Assembly: GCA_016794035.1 (NCBI GenBank)
Contig: JAEUHS010000119.1
Coordinates: forward strand, 1 to 64,000
DNA from: Planctomycetota bacterium
GTDB lineage: Bacteria > Planctomycetota > UBA1135 > UBA2386
Direction of reading: 5' to 3'
Length of the DNA: 64,000 bases
Both the position numbers and the translations under genes were made by a program. Within the stretch, counting starts at the first letter, position 1; each line of letters starts with the position of its first letter. Below the pieces are notes generated by a model. That model worked only from the letters and a program-made list of their open reading frames with translations, had not been told where the DNA came from and did no database searches. Shown here piece after piece: positions 50,722-59,917 of the stretch.

Positions 50722-51897
50722 TCAGTTCTTGCGCAGCGGCCGCACGATCAGGTCCTTCAGCGCGAAGTTGCTGCCTTCGCCGACGCGCGTGACGAACAGG
50801 TCGTTGAAGTGTCGGATCAGACCGAACTCGTCGAAGCACGCCACGCCGCCGCATACTTCCATCGCCAGCGTCAGCAGATCGCTGGCGCTGCGGCTGCAGT
50901 CGACCTTGACCTTCGCCGCCTGCTCGCGCGACAGCTTGTCCTGTTCGTAGAGGCGGCAGCAGTGCATCAGCCAGGTCAGCCCGCGCTCGAGCGCGATGTC
51001 CATGTCGACGATCACGTCCTGCACGCGCTGGAAGCGGCCGATCGGCTGGTCGTCGAACTGGATACGTTCCTCGGCGTAGACGCGCGTCTTGTCGAGCGCG
51101 AACGCCAGCGACGCCAGCGCCAGCGAGGCGATGAACAGCCGCCCGCCGTTCAGCGTCGTCACCATCACCTTGAAGCCGTCGTTCTCGGTGCCGAGGATCG
51201 CGTCGTCGCCGACCTCGACGTTCTCGAACATGATCGAGCCGGTCGAGGACTGCTCCCATACCTTCTTGCCCTGCATCTCCTGGTAGAAGACGCCCTTCTG
51301 GTCCATCGGCACGATCAGACAGGTCGAACGCTTGCCGTTGGCGCCGCTCGGGTTGGTCAGCGCGTGTACGACGACGTGGCTCGCCCAGCGCGCGTTGGTC
51401 GACCAGCACTTCTCGCCATTGACGACCCACTTCGAGCCCTTGCGCACGGCGGTCACCTGCGGGTTGGCGGCGTCGCTGCCGCGGCCGGGCTCCGACAGGC
51501 CGAACACGAACATGCGTTCGCCGCGCGCCAGCGCCGGCAGGTGCGCCTTCTTCTGCGCCGGCGTGCCGAACAGCTGCAGCGGCTTGGCGCCGAGCGAGAT
51601 CGCGGCGCCGGGCGTGATCGCGACGGCCTGGCTGTGGTAGCCGATCGCCAGACCCATCAGCACGAGGTCGGTGTGGTCGCCGCCCTGGCCGCCGTGTTCC
51701 TCGGCGATCGGCAGGCCGAACAGGCCCAGTTCGCCCATCGCCTGGATGCACGAGTCGGGAACCAACTGGTGTTCCCGTTCCCAGTGCAGCAGATGCGGCG
51801 CGATCTCCGCATCCCCGAAGTCGCGCACCGCGTCGTAGAAGGCGAGCTTCTCGTCGCCGATCAGATCCTTGAGATACGTGTCGATTCGCCGGGCCAT
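50722..51897 (-). CDS. Acyl-CoA dehydrogenase
   Basis: A 391-residue FAD enzyme that introduces the first double bond in acyl-CoA oxidation. It carries GLFGLPIAEEHGGQGGDHTD, VFGLSEPGRGSDAANP (FAD contact) and GSKWVVNGEKCWSTNARWA. The C-terminal GGVACFDEFGLIRHFNDLF aligns with the catalytic GGYGYxxExxxxR segment, with Glu at about residue 357 in place. The ATG at 51897 follows a TACGCT hexamer at 9 nt. No other beta-oxidation gene is adjacent, so chain length or a branched-chain amino-acid role is unknown. Confidence 0.92.
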   Translation of the reverse strand: MARRIDTYLKDLIGDEKLAFYDAVRDFGDAEIAPHLLHWEREHQLVPDSCIQAMGELGLFGLPIAEEHGGQGGDHTDLVLMGLAIGYHSQAVAITPGAAISLGAKPLQLFGTPAQKKAHLPALARGERMFVFGLSEPGRGSDAANPQVTAVRKGSKWVVNGEKCWSTNARWASHVVVHALTNPSGANGKRSTCLIVPMDQKGVFYQEMQGKKVWEQSSTGSIMFENVEVGDDAILGTENDGFKVMVTTLNGGRLFIASLALASLAFALDKTRVYAEERIQFDDQPIGRFQRVQDVIVDMDIALERGLTWLMHCCRLYEQDKLSREQAAKVKVDCSRSASDLLTLAMEVCGGVACFDEFGLIRHFNDLFVTRVGEGSNFALKDLIVRPLRKN

Positions 51898-51906
51898 CGT
51901 CGGCGC

Positions 51907-51912
51907 AGCGTA
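51907..51912 (-). promoter_or_regulatory. TANNNT hexamer (TACGCT) 9 nt before the acyl-CoA dehydrogenase
   Basis: TACGCT on the minus strand ends 9 nt before the ATG at 51897 and lacks a Shine-Dalgarno downstream, suggesting a leaderless or nearly leaderless message. It lies between this gene and the upstream gene ending at 51956. Confidence 0.4.
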
Positions 51913-51955
51913 GCGCGGCGCCGCCCCGATGGCGACGCTGCGCATCCGGAGGACT

Positions 51956-53851
51956 TCAGCGGACCTTCGGCTCGGTCGGCGCCGGCTCGAGCGCGGCCAG
52001 GAAGGTCTGCGCGGCGCGGTTCTCGGGCGTGATCTCGAGCACCCGACGGAACGCCTTCGCGGCGGCCTCGCGCTGCTCGGAGAAGCGCAGGTTGTAGCCG
52101 TGCACGAGGTGGGCCTGCGCGTCGTAGGGCTTGCTGGTCAGGTAACGTTCCAGCGCCGCCATGTGCTCGTCGAACTGCTTCGGGTCGCCGTAGTAGTCGC
52201 GCTTGTCGGCGTCGGCCGTCGCCAGCGCCGGGTCCAGCCGCACGGCCTCGGCGATCAGGAACGCCGCGTAGTGGTAGTCGCCGTTGGCGAACGCCGCGTC
52301 GGCCAGTTCGAAGTGCAGTGCGCCGTCGTCGGGGGCGTAGGCGCGGGCCCGGCCGTAGGCGTCCGTGGACTCGGCGAATCGCCCCGCGGAGAAGTAGAAG
52401 CGACCCAGCTCGACGTACTTGGCGGCCAGATCGTCGGCCGGCAGGCCGCGCGCGCCGACGTCCGTGGGCAGCGCCGGTGCGCGGCCGACGGCTACGCCGG
52501 CGGCCGGTGCTTCCGCGGGCGCCGGGTCGGAGACGACCACGACGCTGCTCGGCACCTGCAAGTAGATCGGGCAGTAGGTCGTGCTCGGATACCACCAATA
52601 GTTCGTCGAGGCGCAGTACGGGCGCGACCAGCTCTGGTACCACGAGTACGAGTAGCAGTCGTCCCACCAGCCGGTGCGGTAGAAGAGCCACGGATTCCAC
52701 AACGAGGCCGACCACGAGAATGCCCCGTAGCCGCCGTACCACGACCAGCAGTTGTTCCAGTAGCTGCCGTGGCGGCACCAGGGATCCCACCACGAACTCC
52801 AGAGCACGCGGTTGCAATACGAGTACGAACGGTGCGACGAGCGGTAGGGGTAGCCGTAGGTCGACGACCGCGCGACGCCGGTGGCACCGGCGACCAACGA
52901 CGTGTTGCCGCGCGGGGCGCCCAGGCGGGGTGCGTCGCTGCGCGGAACCAGCCGCGCCGACGGGGTGCTGATCGCGGCGCTGGAGTCGCGCGTGCGCCGG
53001 GTGGGCGCGGTGGCGCCGGCGCGCACGCTGGTCCGGTCACCGGCCGCCGACGGTGTGCGCTCGGTCACGCGCGCGGTGCTGCGAACCCGGTCGATCGAAC
53101 CATCGGCCGAGGGCCTGGTGCTGACCGGCCGGCGCGCGGCTTCGGGCCGCGTCGGCGCGTAGCGCGTGTCGGTCACGTTCGGGCGGCGGGTGCCGCCGGC
53201 GTCGTTGCCGCGGCGGATCGAACCGGTGGTGGTCGTGGGCAGCACGCGGCGCGTTGGCGTGGCTGCGTCGATGCGCGTCGTCGGTCGCGTGATCGTGCCG
53301 TCGACCGGTCGTGAACTGCCGCCGTAGCGGCCGCTGTCCGAGCGATCCGAATCGCGCCGCGTCGGCGCCGGGCGGGTCGTCGGTCGGGAGAGGGTCGGCG
53401 GGGTATCGGAACCGATGCTCGGACGGGTCGTCGGGCGCGTGTAACCCGGTGCCGTCGGCTGCGGTGTCGGCCGGGTGTAGGTGGGCGGTGTCGGCGGCGT
53501 TCGCGGCGTGATCACCCGAGGCGTCGGCGCCTGCGGTTGCCGCACCACGTTGTCTCGTGCGTTGCTGCGCGGCTGGGTGATGCTGGGCCGCGGTGCCGTG
53601 ACGCGTGGCGCCGGGGTCGGCGCGGGCCGCGGTGCCGGCATCGACTGCTGCGGTGGCCGCGGAGCCGGCGCGACCGGGCGCGGTGCGGGTCGCGGTGCCG
53701 GGGCCACCGGGCGGGGGGCCGGCCGCGGCGACTGTGAGCTGGGCGAAGGCCGCGGCGATGGCCGGGGTTGCGACCCGCGCTGGGCGGCCAGCGGGATGGC
53801 GAGACCGAACAGGAGCAGGACAGTCAGGGCCGTGCAGCGACGTGTGTTCAT
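51956..53851 (-). CDS. Secreted Pro/Arg/Thr-rich protein with Trp/Tyr/Cys-rich centre and TPR end
   Basis: A 631-residue protein with a signal peptide (LTVLLLFGLAIPLAAQ). Residues about 25-320 are low-complexity Pro, Arg, Thr and Ser, including near-repeats of PAPRPVAPAPRP. Residues about 330-430 are extraordinarily rich in Trp, Tyr, Ser and Cys (WSSWWDPWCRHGSYWNNCW, TGWWDDCYSYSWYQSW). Residues about 470-620 hold TPR repeats (YVELGRFYFSAGRFAESTDA). It should lie outside the cytoplasm, perhaps at the cell surface. The mix of repeat region, aromatic patch and TPR resembles no characterised protein I can name. Confidence 0.75.
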   Translation of the reverse strand: MNTRRCTALTVLLLFGLAIPLAAQRGSQPRPSPRPSPSSQSPRPAPRPVAPAPRPAPRPVAPAPRPPQQSMPAPRPAPTPAPRVTAPRPSITQPRSNARDNVVRQPQAPTPRVITPRTPPTPPTYTRPTPQPTAPGYTRPTTRPSIGSDTPPTLSRPTTRPAPTRRDSDRSDSGRYGGSSRPVDGTITRPTTRIDAATPTRRVLPTTTTGSIRRGNDAGGTRRPNVTDTRYAPTRPEAARRPVSTRPSADGSIDRVRSTARVTERTPSAAGDRTSVRAGATAPTRRTRDSSAAISTPSARLVPRSDAPRLGAPRGNTSLVAGATGVARSSTYGYPYRSSHRSYSYCNRVLWSSWWDPWCRHGSYWNNCWSWYGGYGAFSWSASLWNPWLFYRTGWWDDCYSYSWYQSWSRPYCASTNYWWYPSTTYCPIYLQVPSSVVVVSDPAPAEAPAAGVAVGRAPALPTDVGARGLPADDLAAKYVELGRFYFSAGRFAESTDAYGRARAYAPDDGALHFELADAAFANGDYHYAAFLIAEAVRLDPALATADADKRDYYGDPKQFDEHMAALERYLTSKPYDAQAHLVHGYNLRFSEQREAAAKAFRRVLEITPENRAAQTFLAALEPAPTEPKVR

Positions 53852-54155
53852 GTGACCTCAGCGCGGAACGCGGGCCCGCGCGCCAGCAACAAGGATACCG
53901 CAACCGGAGGGTCGCGCCCGGAGCCCGTTGCGGGGCCCACCGCCAAGGCTGATGACTTGCGTGCAGGTGCCTGCGCGAGAGGTTGGGGGCTCTTGATCCG
54001 GGCGTGTCCGGCGCGGCGGCAGCGGTGGTCTGACGCGCGCAGCGTCATGCGTTCTGTCCGCGTCCGCCGCTGCGCCCGTCCCGCCGCCGCGTTTGTGTCC
54101 CGTCACGAATACAGCCGGTGGCGGATTTCGCCCGACCGCGTGGCACGATGCAGCG
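53852..54155. other. Divergent intergenic region
   Basis: About 300 bp between the TPR protein gene (leftward) and the DUF502 gene (rightward). TATCCT at 53897-53892 on the minus strand is a possible -10 for the leftward gene, giving a leader of about 35 nt. A GC palindrome (CGCGGGCCCGCG) lies near 53876. No RNA gene or further coding sequence is recognised. Confidence 0.4.
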
Positions 54156-54749
54156 ATGAAGTTCCTGGCCAAGCTGTTCTTCCGCGGCCTTGCTGCGATC
54201 CTGCCGCTGGCGCTGACGGGCTACTTCGTCTGGTGGGCCGTGTCGACCGGCGAGACGCTGCTGCACGGCCTGGTCGTCCGCTTCATCCCCGAGGAGCGCT
54301 ACTGGCCCGGGATGGGGTTCGCGCTGTCGATCGTGCTGGTCATGGTGATCGGCCTGCTGATGTACTCGTTCGTCGTCCGGGCGATCTACTCGCGCCTGAC
54401 GGCGCTGCTCGAGCACATCCCGGTCGTCAAGTCGATCTACGGCATGATCGTCGACGTCGTGCGCCTGTTCGGCAGTGCCGAGCAGCGGCCGTTCCGCAAG
54501 GTCGTGCTGGTGACGTTGCGCGACGGCATCGAGCAGGTCGGCTTCCTGACGCGCGAGAACTTCGCCGACCTCGAAGGCATCCCCAACGAGCGGGTCGCGG
54601 TCTACCTGCCGATGAGCTACCAGCTCGGCGGCTTCACGATCATCGTCGCCCGGGAACACGTGCGGGAGATCGCGATGAGCGCCGAGGAGGCACTGCGCTT
54701 CTGCGTGACCGCCGGTGTGGCCCGGCACGAGGAACGGCCCACCCGCTGA
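54156..54749 (+). CDS. DUF502-family membrane protein
   Basis: A 197-residue inner-membrane protein. Two hydrophobic segments are present: LFFRGLAAILPLALTGYFVWW and GFALSIVLVMVIGLLMYSFV. The DUF502 signature follows: LEHIPVVKSIYGMIVDVVRLF and later FRKVVLVTLRDGIEQVGFLT with VAVYLPMSYQLGGFTIIVAR. The family is widespread and of unknown function; some plant and bacterial members localise to membranes. ATG 54156 starts just before the first helix. It precedes the dehydrogenase-like gene by about 50 bp, on the same strand. Confidence 0.9.
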   Translation: MKFLAKLFFRGLAAILPLALTGYFVWWAVSTGETLLHGLVVRFIPEERYWPGMGFALSIVLVMVIGLLMYSFVVRAIYSRLTALLEHIPVVKSIYGMIVDVVRLFGSAEQRPFRKVVLVTLRDGIEQVGFLTRENFADLEGIPNERVAVYLPMSYQLGGFTIIVAREHVREIAMSAEEALRFCVTAGVARHEERPTR

Positions 54750-54783
54750 CCCAGAAGGGGCGTGGCTGCAGGCGCAGAGGCCG

Positions 54784-54789
54784 TAGGAT
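54784..54789 (+). promoter_or_regulatory. TANNNT hexamer (TAGGAT) 11 nt before the dehydrogenase-like gene
   Basis: TAGGAT ends 11 nt before ATG 54801, so a transcript starting about 7 nt downstream would have a leader of only a few bases. Confidence 0.35.
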
Positions 54790-54800
54790 CCGCGGTTCGC

Positions 54801-57677
54801 ATGTGCCACCGACTCGCCGCCGCCGTTCTCCTCTGCCCTGCGATGCTGTCGGCCCAGGCGGACACGGGGCCGTACGCGATGCGATACGGGCCCGCGCTGA
54901 CGACGACGATCGACTGTGGCGGCCGCAGCGGCTTCACGGTGAAGGGACTCGTCGTGCACTGCGGGGACGGCGGCACCGTGGTGTTCGACACCGAACTGCT
55001 GCGGCTGTCGGCGGCGTGGACCGACGGGTGGCTGCGGTTGCGCGGGACCGCCTACGACGGCTCGCACGGCCCGATGCCGGGTCGGCGCGGACGCACCGTC
55101 GTCGAGACGGCGCCCGGTCCGGGTTGGGCGCACGACGGCAGCTTCGCCGATCCGCGGCCGATTCCGCACGGGCCGCTGCCGCGCGAATGGGGCATGTTCC
55201 GCGGCTACTGGCTCACCGGTGACGATGTCGTGGTCGGCTACCGCATCGGCGACATGGACGTACGCGAGGCGTTCGGCGTCGACGGCGAACGGCGCACGGT
55301 CACGCGCACGCTCGAGCTCGGGCCGAGCACGATCGAGCAGCGCATGGTGGTGCTCGACGCTCCCGAGACGGGAGCCGGTTCGGCGGTGATGGCACTGCCG
55401 GAACGGGTCGCCATGCTGCAGTGGCAGCCGGTGGTCCCGGTGCCGGTGGAGATCGCCGCCGCTCAGTCCTGGGACGACCTCGCGATGGGCGGGCCCTCGT
55501 CGGGGGACTACCTCGACGCCGCCAGCGGCACCGGCGCGACGATCGACGTCGTGCCGGGTTTCGCGCCGTTGCGCGGCGCCGCCGGCGCCCTCGTCGACGG
55601 CGCCGCGAACGACGACGGCGCGGTCGACTTCGACCCGCTGCGGCGCGGCGACGACGATGTGCCCGGCCGGCTGCACGTCGATCTGCAGCACGTGGTGCCG
55701 GTATCGCGCATCCAGGCCTTCAGCTGGCGGGCGGGCCGCAGCGGCGCGCAGCGCTTCACGGTCTACGCCGCCGAGGGCGAGGCCGCGCCGGACGCGGCTT
55801 CGGCCGACCCGGCCACAGCCGGCTGGCGTGAACTGGCCCGGGTCGACACCGGCGACCTCGTCGAGGGGCCGCGGCACGCCAGCGCCATCAGCCGACCCGA
55901 AGGGCTCGGCAGCTGCCGGCACCTGTTGTTCGTGTTCGCGGACGGGGCCGTGCCGCTGCAGGAGATCGACGTCTTCGCCGGTCGCTTCCGGGCCGCCGTC
56001 GACGCGAAGCCGCGGCCGCGACAGAACCTGCTGTGCGTGCTGCGCGGTGCGACCGGGCCCGAACTGGAGGTCGAGGCCGATCGCATGCTGTTGCGGGTGC
56101 CGCCGCATGCGGCGCCGCTGCGGCTGCAGCTGGTGATGACCGGCGGCGACGAAGCGGCGATCACCGCCGCGATGCCCGCGATCACGGCGGCGGGTGACGT
56201 GCCGGCGCTGTCGACGCTGCCGGCCCCGCTGCGTTGGGGCGCGCCGCTCGTGACGCTGGGCCACCGCGCGCCCGACGACGGTCCGTTCGCGGTCGACACG
56301 ATCACGATCCCGCTCGACAACCCGTTCCACTCGCGCATGCGCACCGGAGCGTTCGACTTCTTCGCGGACGGTCGCGCCGCGTTGTCGACCTGGAACGGTG
56401 ACGTCTGGATCGTCGATGGCATCGACGACGATCTCGACGAACTGCACTGGCGACGCTTCGCGACCGGCCTGTTCGATCCGCTCGGCCTCCGCATCGTCGA
56501 CGACGTCGTCTACGTGCTCGGTCGCGACGGCATCACGCGGCTGCACGATCGCGACGGCAACGGCGAGGCCGACCAGTTCGAGTGCTTCAACCACGACGTG
56601 TTGATCACCAACGCCTTCCACGAGTTCGCCTTCGACCTGCAGACCGACCGCGACGGCAATTTCTACTTCAGCAAGGGCGCGCCGGTGAAGCCGGGCGGCC
56701 GCGGCTTCATGAAGATCGTGCCGCACCACGGCACGATCCTGAAGGTCAGCAAGGACGGTGCGCGCATCGAGACCATCGCCACCGGCCTGCGCGCGCCGAA
56801 CGGCATCGGCGTGTCACCGACCGGGATCGTCACGTCGGGCGACAACGAGGGGACCTTCATGCCGCGGTGCCGGCTCAACTGGATCACCGAGCCCGGCTTC
56901 TACGGCGGCGTCAAGGACACCGCGCACCGTACGCCGGTGCCCGCCATGCCCGACCTGCCGCTGTGCTGGATGCCGATGGAAGTCGACAACTCGAGCGGCG
57001 GACAGGTGTGGGTGACCGGCGCCGGCTGGCCCGACCTCGCCGGTCGCCTGCTGCATCTGTCCTACGGCACCTGCTCCGTGTTCCTGGTGCTGACCGAAGA
57101 GGCCGAAGGCCACGTGCAGGGCGGCGTCGTGCGGCTGCCGGCGGAGTTCTCGTCGAGTTGCATGCGCGGCCGCTTCTCGCCCCGTGATGGGCAGCTCTAC
57201 GTGATCGGTCTGCAGGGCTGGCAGACCAGTGCCGCGCGCGAGGGCGGCTTCCACCGCGTGCGCCGCACGCAGGCGCCGCTCGGCCTGCCCGTCGCGCTGC
57301 GCACCTGCGCGAAGGGCGTCTATCTGACGTTCGCCGAGCCGCTCGACGTCGCGACCGCGACCGACCCCGACAGCTTCGGCATCGAGATCTGGAACTACCT
57401 CTACTCGCCGAACTACGGCTCGCCCGAGATCTCGGTGCTGCACCCCGAACGCCAGGTCGAACAGGGCAAGCCGAACCGCGATGCGCTGATGGTCGCCGGG
57501 GCGAAGCTGTCGCCGGACGGTCGCACGGTGTTCCTCGCGGTCGACGGCATGCGGCCCGTGCACCAGATGCGCATCACCTGGAACGTCGATGCCGCCGACG
57601 GCCGGCAGATGAAGGGCGAACTGCACCATACGATCCACGCGCTCGTGCCGGACCCCGGCTTCCCGACCGGCAAGTGA
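54801..57677 (+). CDS. Secreted PVC-type dehydrogenase-like protein (DUF6797-like / beta-propeller)
   Basis: A 958-residue protein with a short signal peptide (AAAVLLCPAMLSAQ). The N-terminal half resembles the DUF6797 region found in planctomycete and verrucomicrobial membrane-bound dehydrogenases (YAMRYGPALTTTIDCGG, RGYWLTGDDVVVGYRIGD). From about residue 500 it becomes a sugar-dehydrogenase-like beta-propeller: FDFFADGRAALSTWNGDVWI, ITRLHDRDGNGEADQFECFN and GLRAPNGIGVSPTGIVTSGD. No haem motif (CxxCH) is present; the gene 17 bp downstream supplies five. I infer the two form an extracytoplasmic redox pair. The substrate is unknown. Confidence 0.8.
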   Translation: MCHRLAAAVLLCPAMLSAQADTGPYAMRYGPALTTTIDCGGRSGFTVKGLVVHCGDGGTVVFDTELLRLSAAWTDGWLRLRGTAYDGSHGPMPGRRGRTVVETAPGPGWAHDGSFADPRPIPHGPLPREWGMFRGYWLTGDDVVVGYRIGDMDVREAFGVDGERRTVTRTLELGPSTIEQRMVVLDAPETGAGSAVMALPERVAMLQWQPVVPVPVEIAAAQSWDDLAMGGPSSGDYLDAASGTGATIDVVPGFAPLRGAAGALVDGAANDDGAVDFDPLRRGDDDVPGRLHVDLQHVVPVSRIQAFSWRAGRSGAQRFTVYAAEGEAAPDAASADPATAGWRELARVDTGDLVEGPRHASAISRPEGLGSCRHLLFVFADGAVPLQEIDVFAGRFRAAVDAKPRPRQNLLCVLRGATGPELEVEADRMLLRVPPHAAPLRLQLVMTGGDEAAITAAMPAITAAGDVPALSTLPAPLRWGAPLVTLGHRAPDDGPFAVDTITIPLDNPFHSRMRTGAFDFFADGRAALSTWNGDVWIVDGIDDDLDELHWRRFATGLFDPLGLRIVDDVVYVLGRDGITRLHDRDGNGEADQFECFNHDVLITNAFHEFAFDLQTDRDGNFYFSKGAPVKPGGRGFMKIVPHHGTILKVSKDGARIETIATGLRAPNGIGVSPTGIVTSGDNEGTFMPRCRLNWITEPGFYGGVKDTAHRTPVPAMPDLPLCWMPMEVDNSSGGQVWVTGAGWPDLAGRLLHLSYGTCSVFLVLTEEAEGHVQGGVVRLPAEFSSSCMRGRFSPRDGQLYVIGLQGWQTSAAREGGFHRVRRTQAPLGLPVALRTCAKGVYLTFAEPLDVATATDPDSFGIEIWNYLYSPNYGSPEISVLHPERQVEQGKPNRDALMVAGAKLSPDGRTVFLAVDGMRPVHQMRITWNVDAADGRQMKGELHHTIHALVPDPGFPTGK

Positions 57678-57693
57678 ACGAAGGAGCGCTGTG

Positions 57694-59748
57694 ATGGTGA
57701 GACGTGTGCTCGTGTCGATCGTGTGCCTGGTGTCGGTGGCTGCCGCCGTGCGGGCCCAGCAGCCGGCCGCGAACCACCCCGGCGATCGCGTGCGCGGCGT
57801 CAGGGTCACGCTCGAGCGCGACCATGGGCGCGACGGCAAGCAGGTGACCGACACCCGGCTGCTGCGGTTGTTCTCGCTGGCGGTCGAGCGCGGCGAGACG
57901 CCGTCGCCGCTGCTGGCGCCGGGTTTCTTCCGCGCGACGTTCGCCGCCGACGTGTCGCTGCCGGTGCGCGATCGCCATCGCTTCCGCCTCGAAGGGCGTG
58001 GGCGCGTCACTCTGTCCGTCAACGGCGAGAAGGTGCTCGACGGCACGCTGCGTCCCGACAAGCCGATCGAGACGGCGGCTGCCGTGCGGCTGCAGAAGGG
58101 TGACAATCGGCTGCAGCTGGTGTTCGAGAGTTCGGCGATGGGCGACGGTCAGGTGCGGCTGTCGTGGGCCGGCGCGGACTTCGGTTTCGAACCGATCGCA
58201 CCCGAACGCCTGTCGTGGTCGGCGGACGACGCGGAGCTGCGGCACGGCGCGCAACGGCAGCGCGGGCAGGCTCTGTTCGCGGCGCGCCGTTGCGCCCGCT
58301 GCCACGAGCCGGAACCGCTGCGCGTCGGCGAGTCCGCGTTCGCGGAGCTCGACGCCACCGGCCCGGACCTGCGTACGATCGGCGGCCGGGTGCGGCAGGA
58401 CTGGCTGGCGGCGTTCCTGCGCGATCCGCGCCGCTTCCGCAGCGACACCTCGATGCCGCGGTTGCGGTTCGAACGCGAACAGGACGCGGACGACGTCGCC
58501 GCGTGGCTGGCAGGCACCGGTGTGCCGCTGGCGGCGCCCGAGTTCGACGACGCGGCGGCCGACGCGGGTGCGGCACTGTTCCGCCAGTTCGGCTGCGTCG
58601 CCTGCCATGTGACGCCCGGCGGCGATGCCGGTGGTCCGGAGCTGGAACGAAGCGCGCTCGACTTCGTGGGCCAGAAGTGGCATCCGGCGGCGCTGGTCCG
58701 CTACCTGCAGGAGCCGCGCGGCAACCACGACCACGCGCGCATGCCGGACTTCCGCCTGCAGCGCGAGCAGGCGATGCAGCTGGCCGCGCTGCTGCTGCTC
58801 CGTGCGGCCGCGCCGTCACCGCTGCCGGCGTCGCACGGCGACGCCGAGCACGGCCGGCACGTCGTGCAGCAGCACGGCTGCATCGACTGCCACGCGGTCG
58901 ACGTGCCGCTCGGCGCGCCGCGGGCGCCGCAGCTGGCGAACCTCGACGCCGACCGCGGCTGCCTGGCGACGAAGGCCGATCCACGCGCGCCGGACCACGG
59001 TCTCTCGGCCGAGCAGCTCGCCGATCTGCGCGCGTTCCTGCCGTTCGCGGCGACCGCGCCGTGGCACGCCTCGCCGATCGACTTCGCGACCCGGCAGCTG
59101 ACCGCGCTGCGATGCACCGCCTGCCACGCCTTGGACGGCGAACCGTCGACGTGGGCGCGCTGGGCGCGTGCCGCCTCGGCGACGCAGCCGTTGCCGGCCG
59201 CGCAGGATCCGATCGCGCAGGCGGTGCCCGCGCTGACCTGGGTCGGGGCCAAGCTGCAGCCGTCGTGGCTCGACCGCTTCGTACGCGGGCAGGAGCCCTC
59301 GCCGCGGCCGTGGTTGCACGCACGCATGCCGTCGTTCGACCGGCACGGCGCCGCGATCGCGTCCGGCCTCGTACGCGGGCACGGCTACGGTTCCGCCGAC
59401 GAGCCGCCGGTCGCCGCCGACGCCCAGATGGCGATCCACGGCGAACGGCTGCTCGCGATGGGCAAGGGCTTCGGCTGCGTGCAGTGCCACGCGCTCGGCG
59501 ATCAGCCGGCCGTGCAGGTGTTCGAACGTGAGGGCATCGAGTTGCTGACGGCGCGTCGGCGGCTGCGGCACGAGTACTACACGCGCTGGCTGCTCGACCC
59601 GACACGGCTCGATCCGGACTCGCGCATGCCGAAGTTCGCCGATGCCAGGGGCCGCACCGCGCTGACCGACGTGCTCGGTGGCGACGCGGCGCAGCAGTTC
59701 GAGTCGATCTGGCAGTATCTCGGCAGTCGCCTGCCCAAACGCCACTGA
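57694..59748 (+). CDS. PA14-domain pentahaem cytochrome c
   Basis: A 684-residue secreted protein with signal peptide (VLVSIVCLVSVAAAVRAQ). Residues about 50-170 resemble a PA14-type beta-sandwich (FRLEGRGRVTLSVNGEKVLD). Five CxxCH haem-binding motifs follow: CARCH at residue 200, CVACH at 301, CIDCH at 396, CTACH at 474 and CVQCH at 595. Several SMPRLRFE-like or RMPDF segments after the motifs are typical of distal Met ligands in planctomycete cytochromes. AAGGAG at 57681-57686 places the start at ATG 57694. It lies 17 bp after the dehydrogenase-like gene and probably takes its electrons. Confidence 0.88.
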   Translation: MVRRVLVSIVCLVSVAAAVRAQQPAANHPGDRVRGVRVTLERDHGRDGKQVTDTRLLRLFSLAVERGETPSPLLAPGFFRATFAADVSLPVRDRHRFRLEGRGRVTLSVNGEKVLDGTLRPDKPIETAAAVRLQKGDNRLQLVFESSAMGDGQVRLSWAGADFGFEPIAPERLSWSADDAELRHGAQRQRGQALFAARRCARCHEPEPLRVGESAFAELDATGPDLRTIGGRVRQDWLAAFLRDPRRFRSDTSMPRLRFEREQDADDVAAWLAGTGVPLAAPEFDDAAADAGAALFRQFGCVACHVTPGGDAGGPELERSALDFVGQKWHPAALVRYLQEPRGNHDHARMPDFRLQREQAMQLAALLLLRAAAPSPLPASHGDAEHGRHVVQQHGCIDCHAVDVPLGAPRAPQLANLDADRGCLATKADPRAPDHGLSAEQLADLRAFLPFAATAPWHASPIDFATRQLTALRCTACHALDGEPSTWARWARAASATQPLPAAQDPIAQAVPALTWVGAKLQPSWLDRFVRGQEPSPRPWLHARMPSFDRHGAAIASGLVRGHGYGSADEPPVAADAQMAIHGERLLAMGKGFGCVQCHALGDQPAVQVFEREGIELLTARRRLRHEYYTRWLLDPTRLDPDSRMPKFADARGRTALTDVLGGDAAQQFESIWQYLGSRLPKRH

Positions 59749-59905
59749 GCGCCACGGATCGCCGCGATGACGCAGCCTGGCGAACCGTGCCGGCCCGCGG
59801 AGTTCGCCGACGTCGTCATGTTCCTGGGTGACAGCACGCCGGCGACGCCGTTGCCGGCCGGGAACTCGCCCAGGTAGCGCCATGGCCGCGGCGACGCGGC
59901 GCCGC

Positions 59906-59911
59906 CATAAT
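59906..59911 (+). promoter_or_regulatory. CATAAT hexamer 6 nt before the DMT transporter gene
   Basis: CATAAT (five of six matches to the -10 consensus) ends 6 nt before ATG 59918, with no Shine-Dalgarno. This is the closest hexamer-to-start spacing in the window and fits leaderless transcription. Confidence 0.45.
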
Positions 59912-59917
59912 GCGGCG

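Noticed and set aside
59767-59877. A 36-codon ORF starting ATG 59767 between the cytochrome and DMT genes
   Set aside because: No Shine-Dalgarno, no homology and low length; it may be chance or a degraded cytochrome tail.
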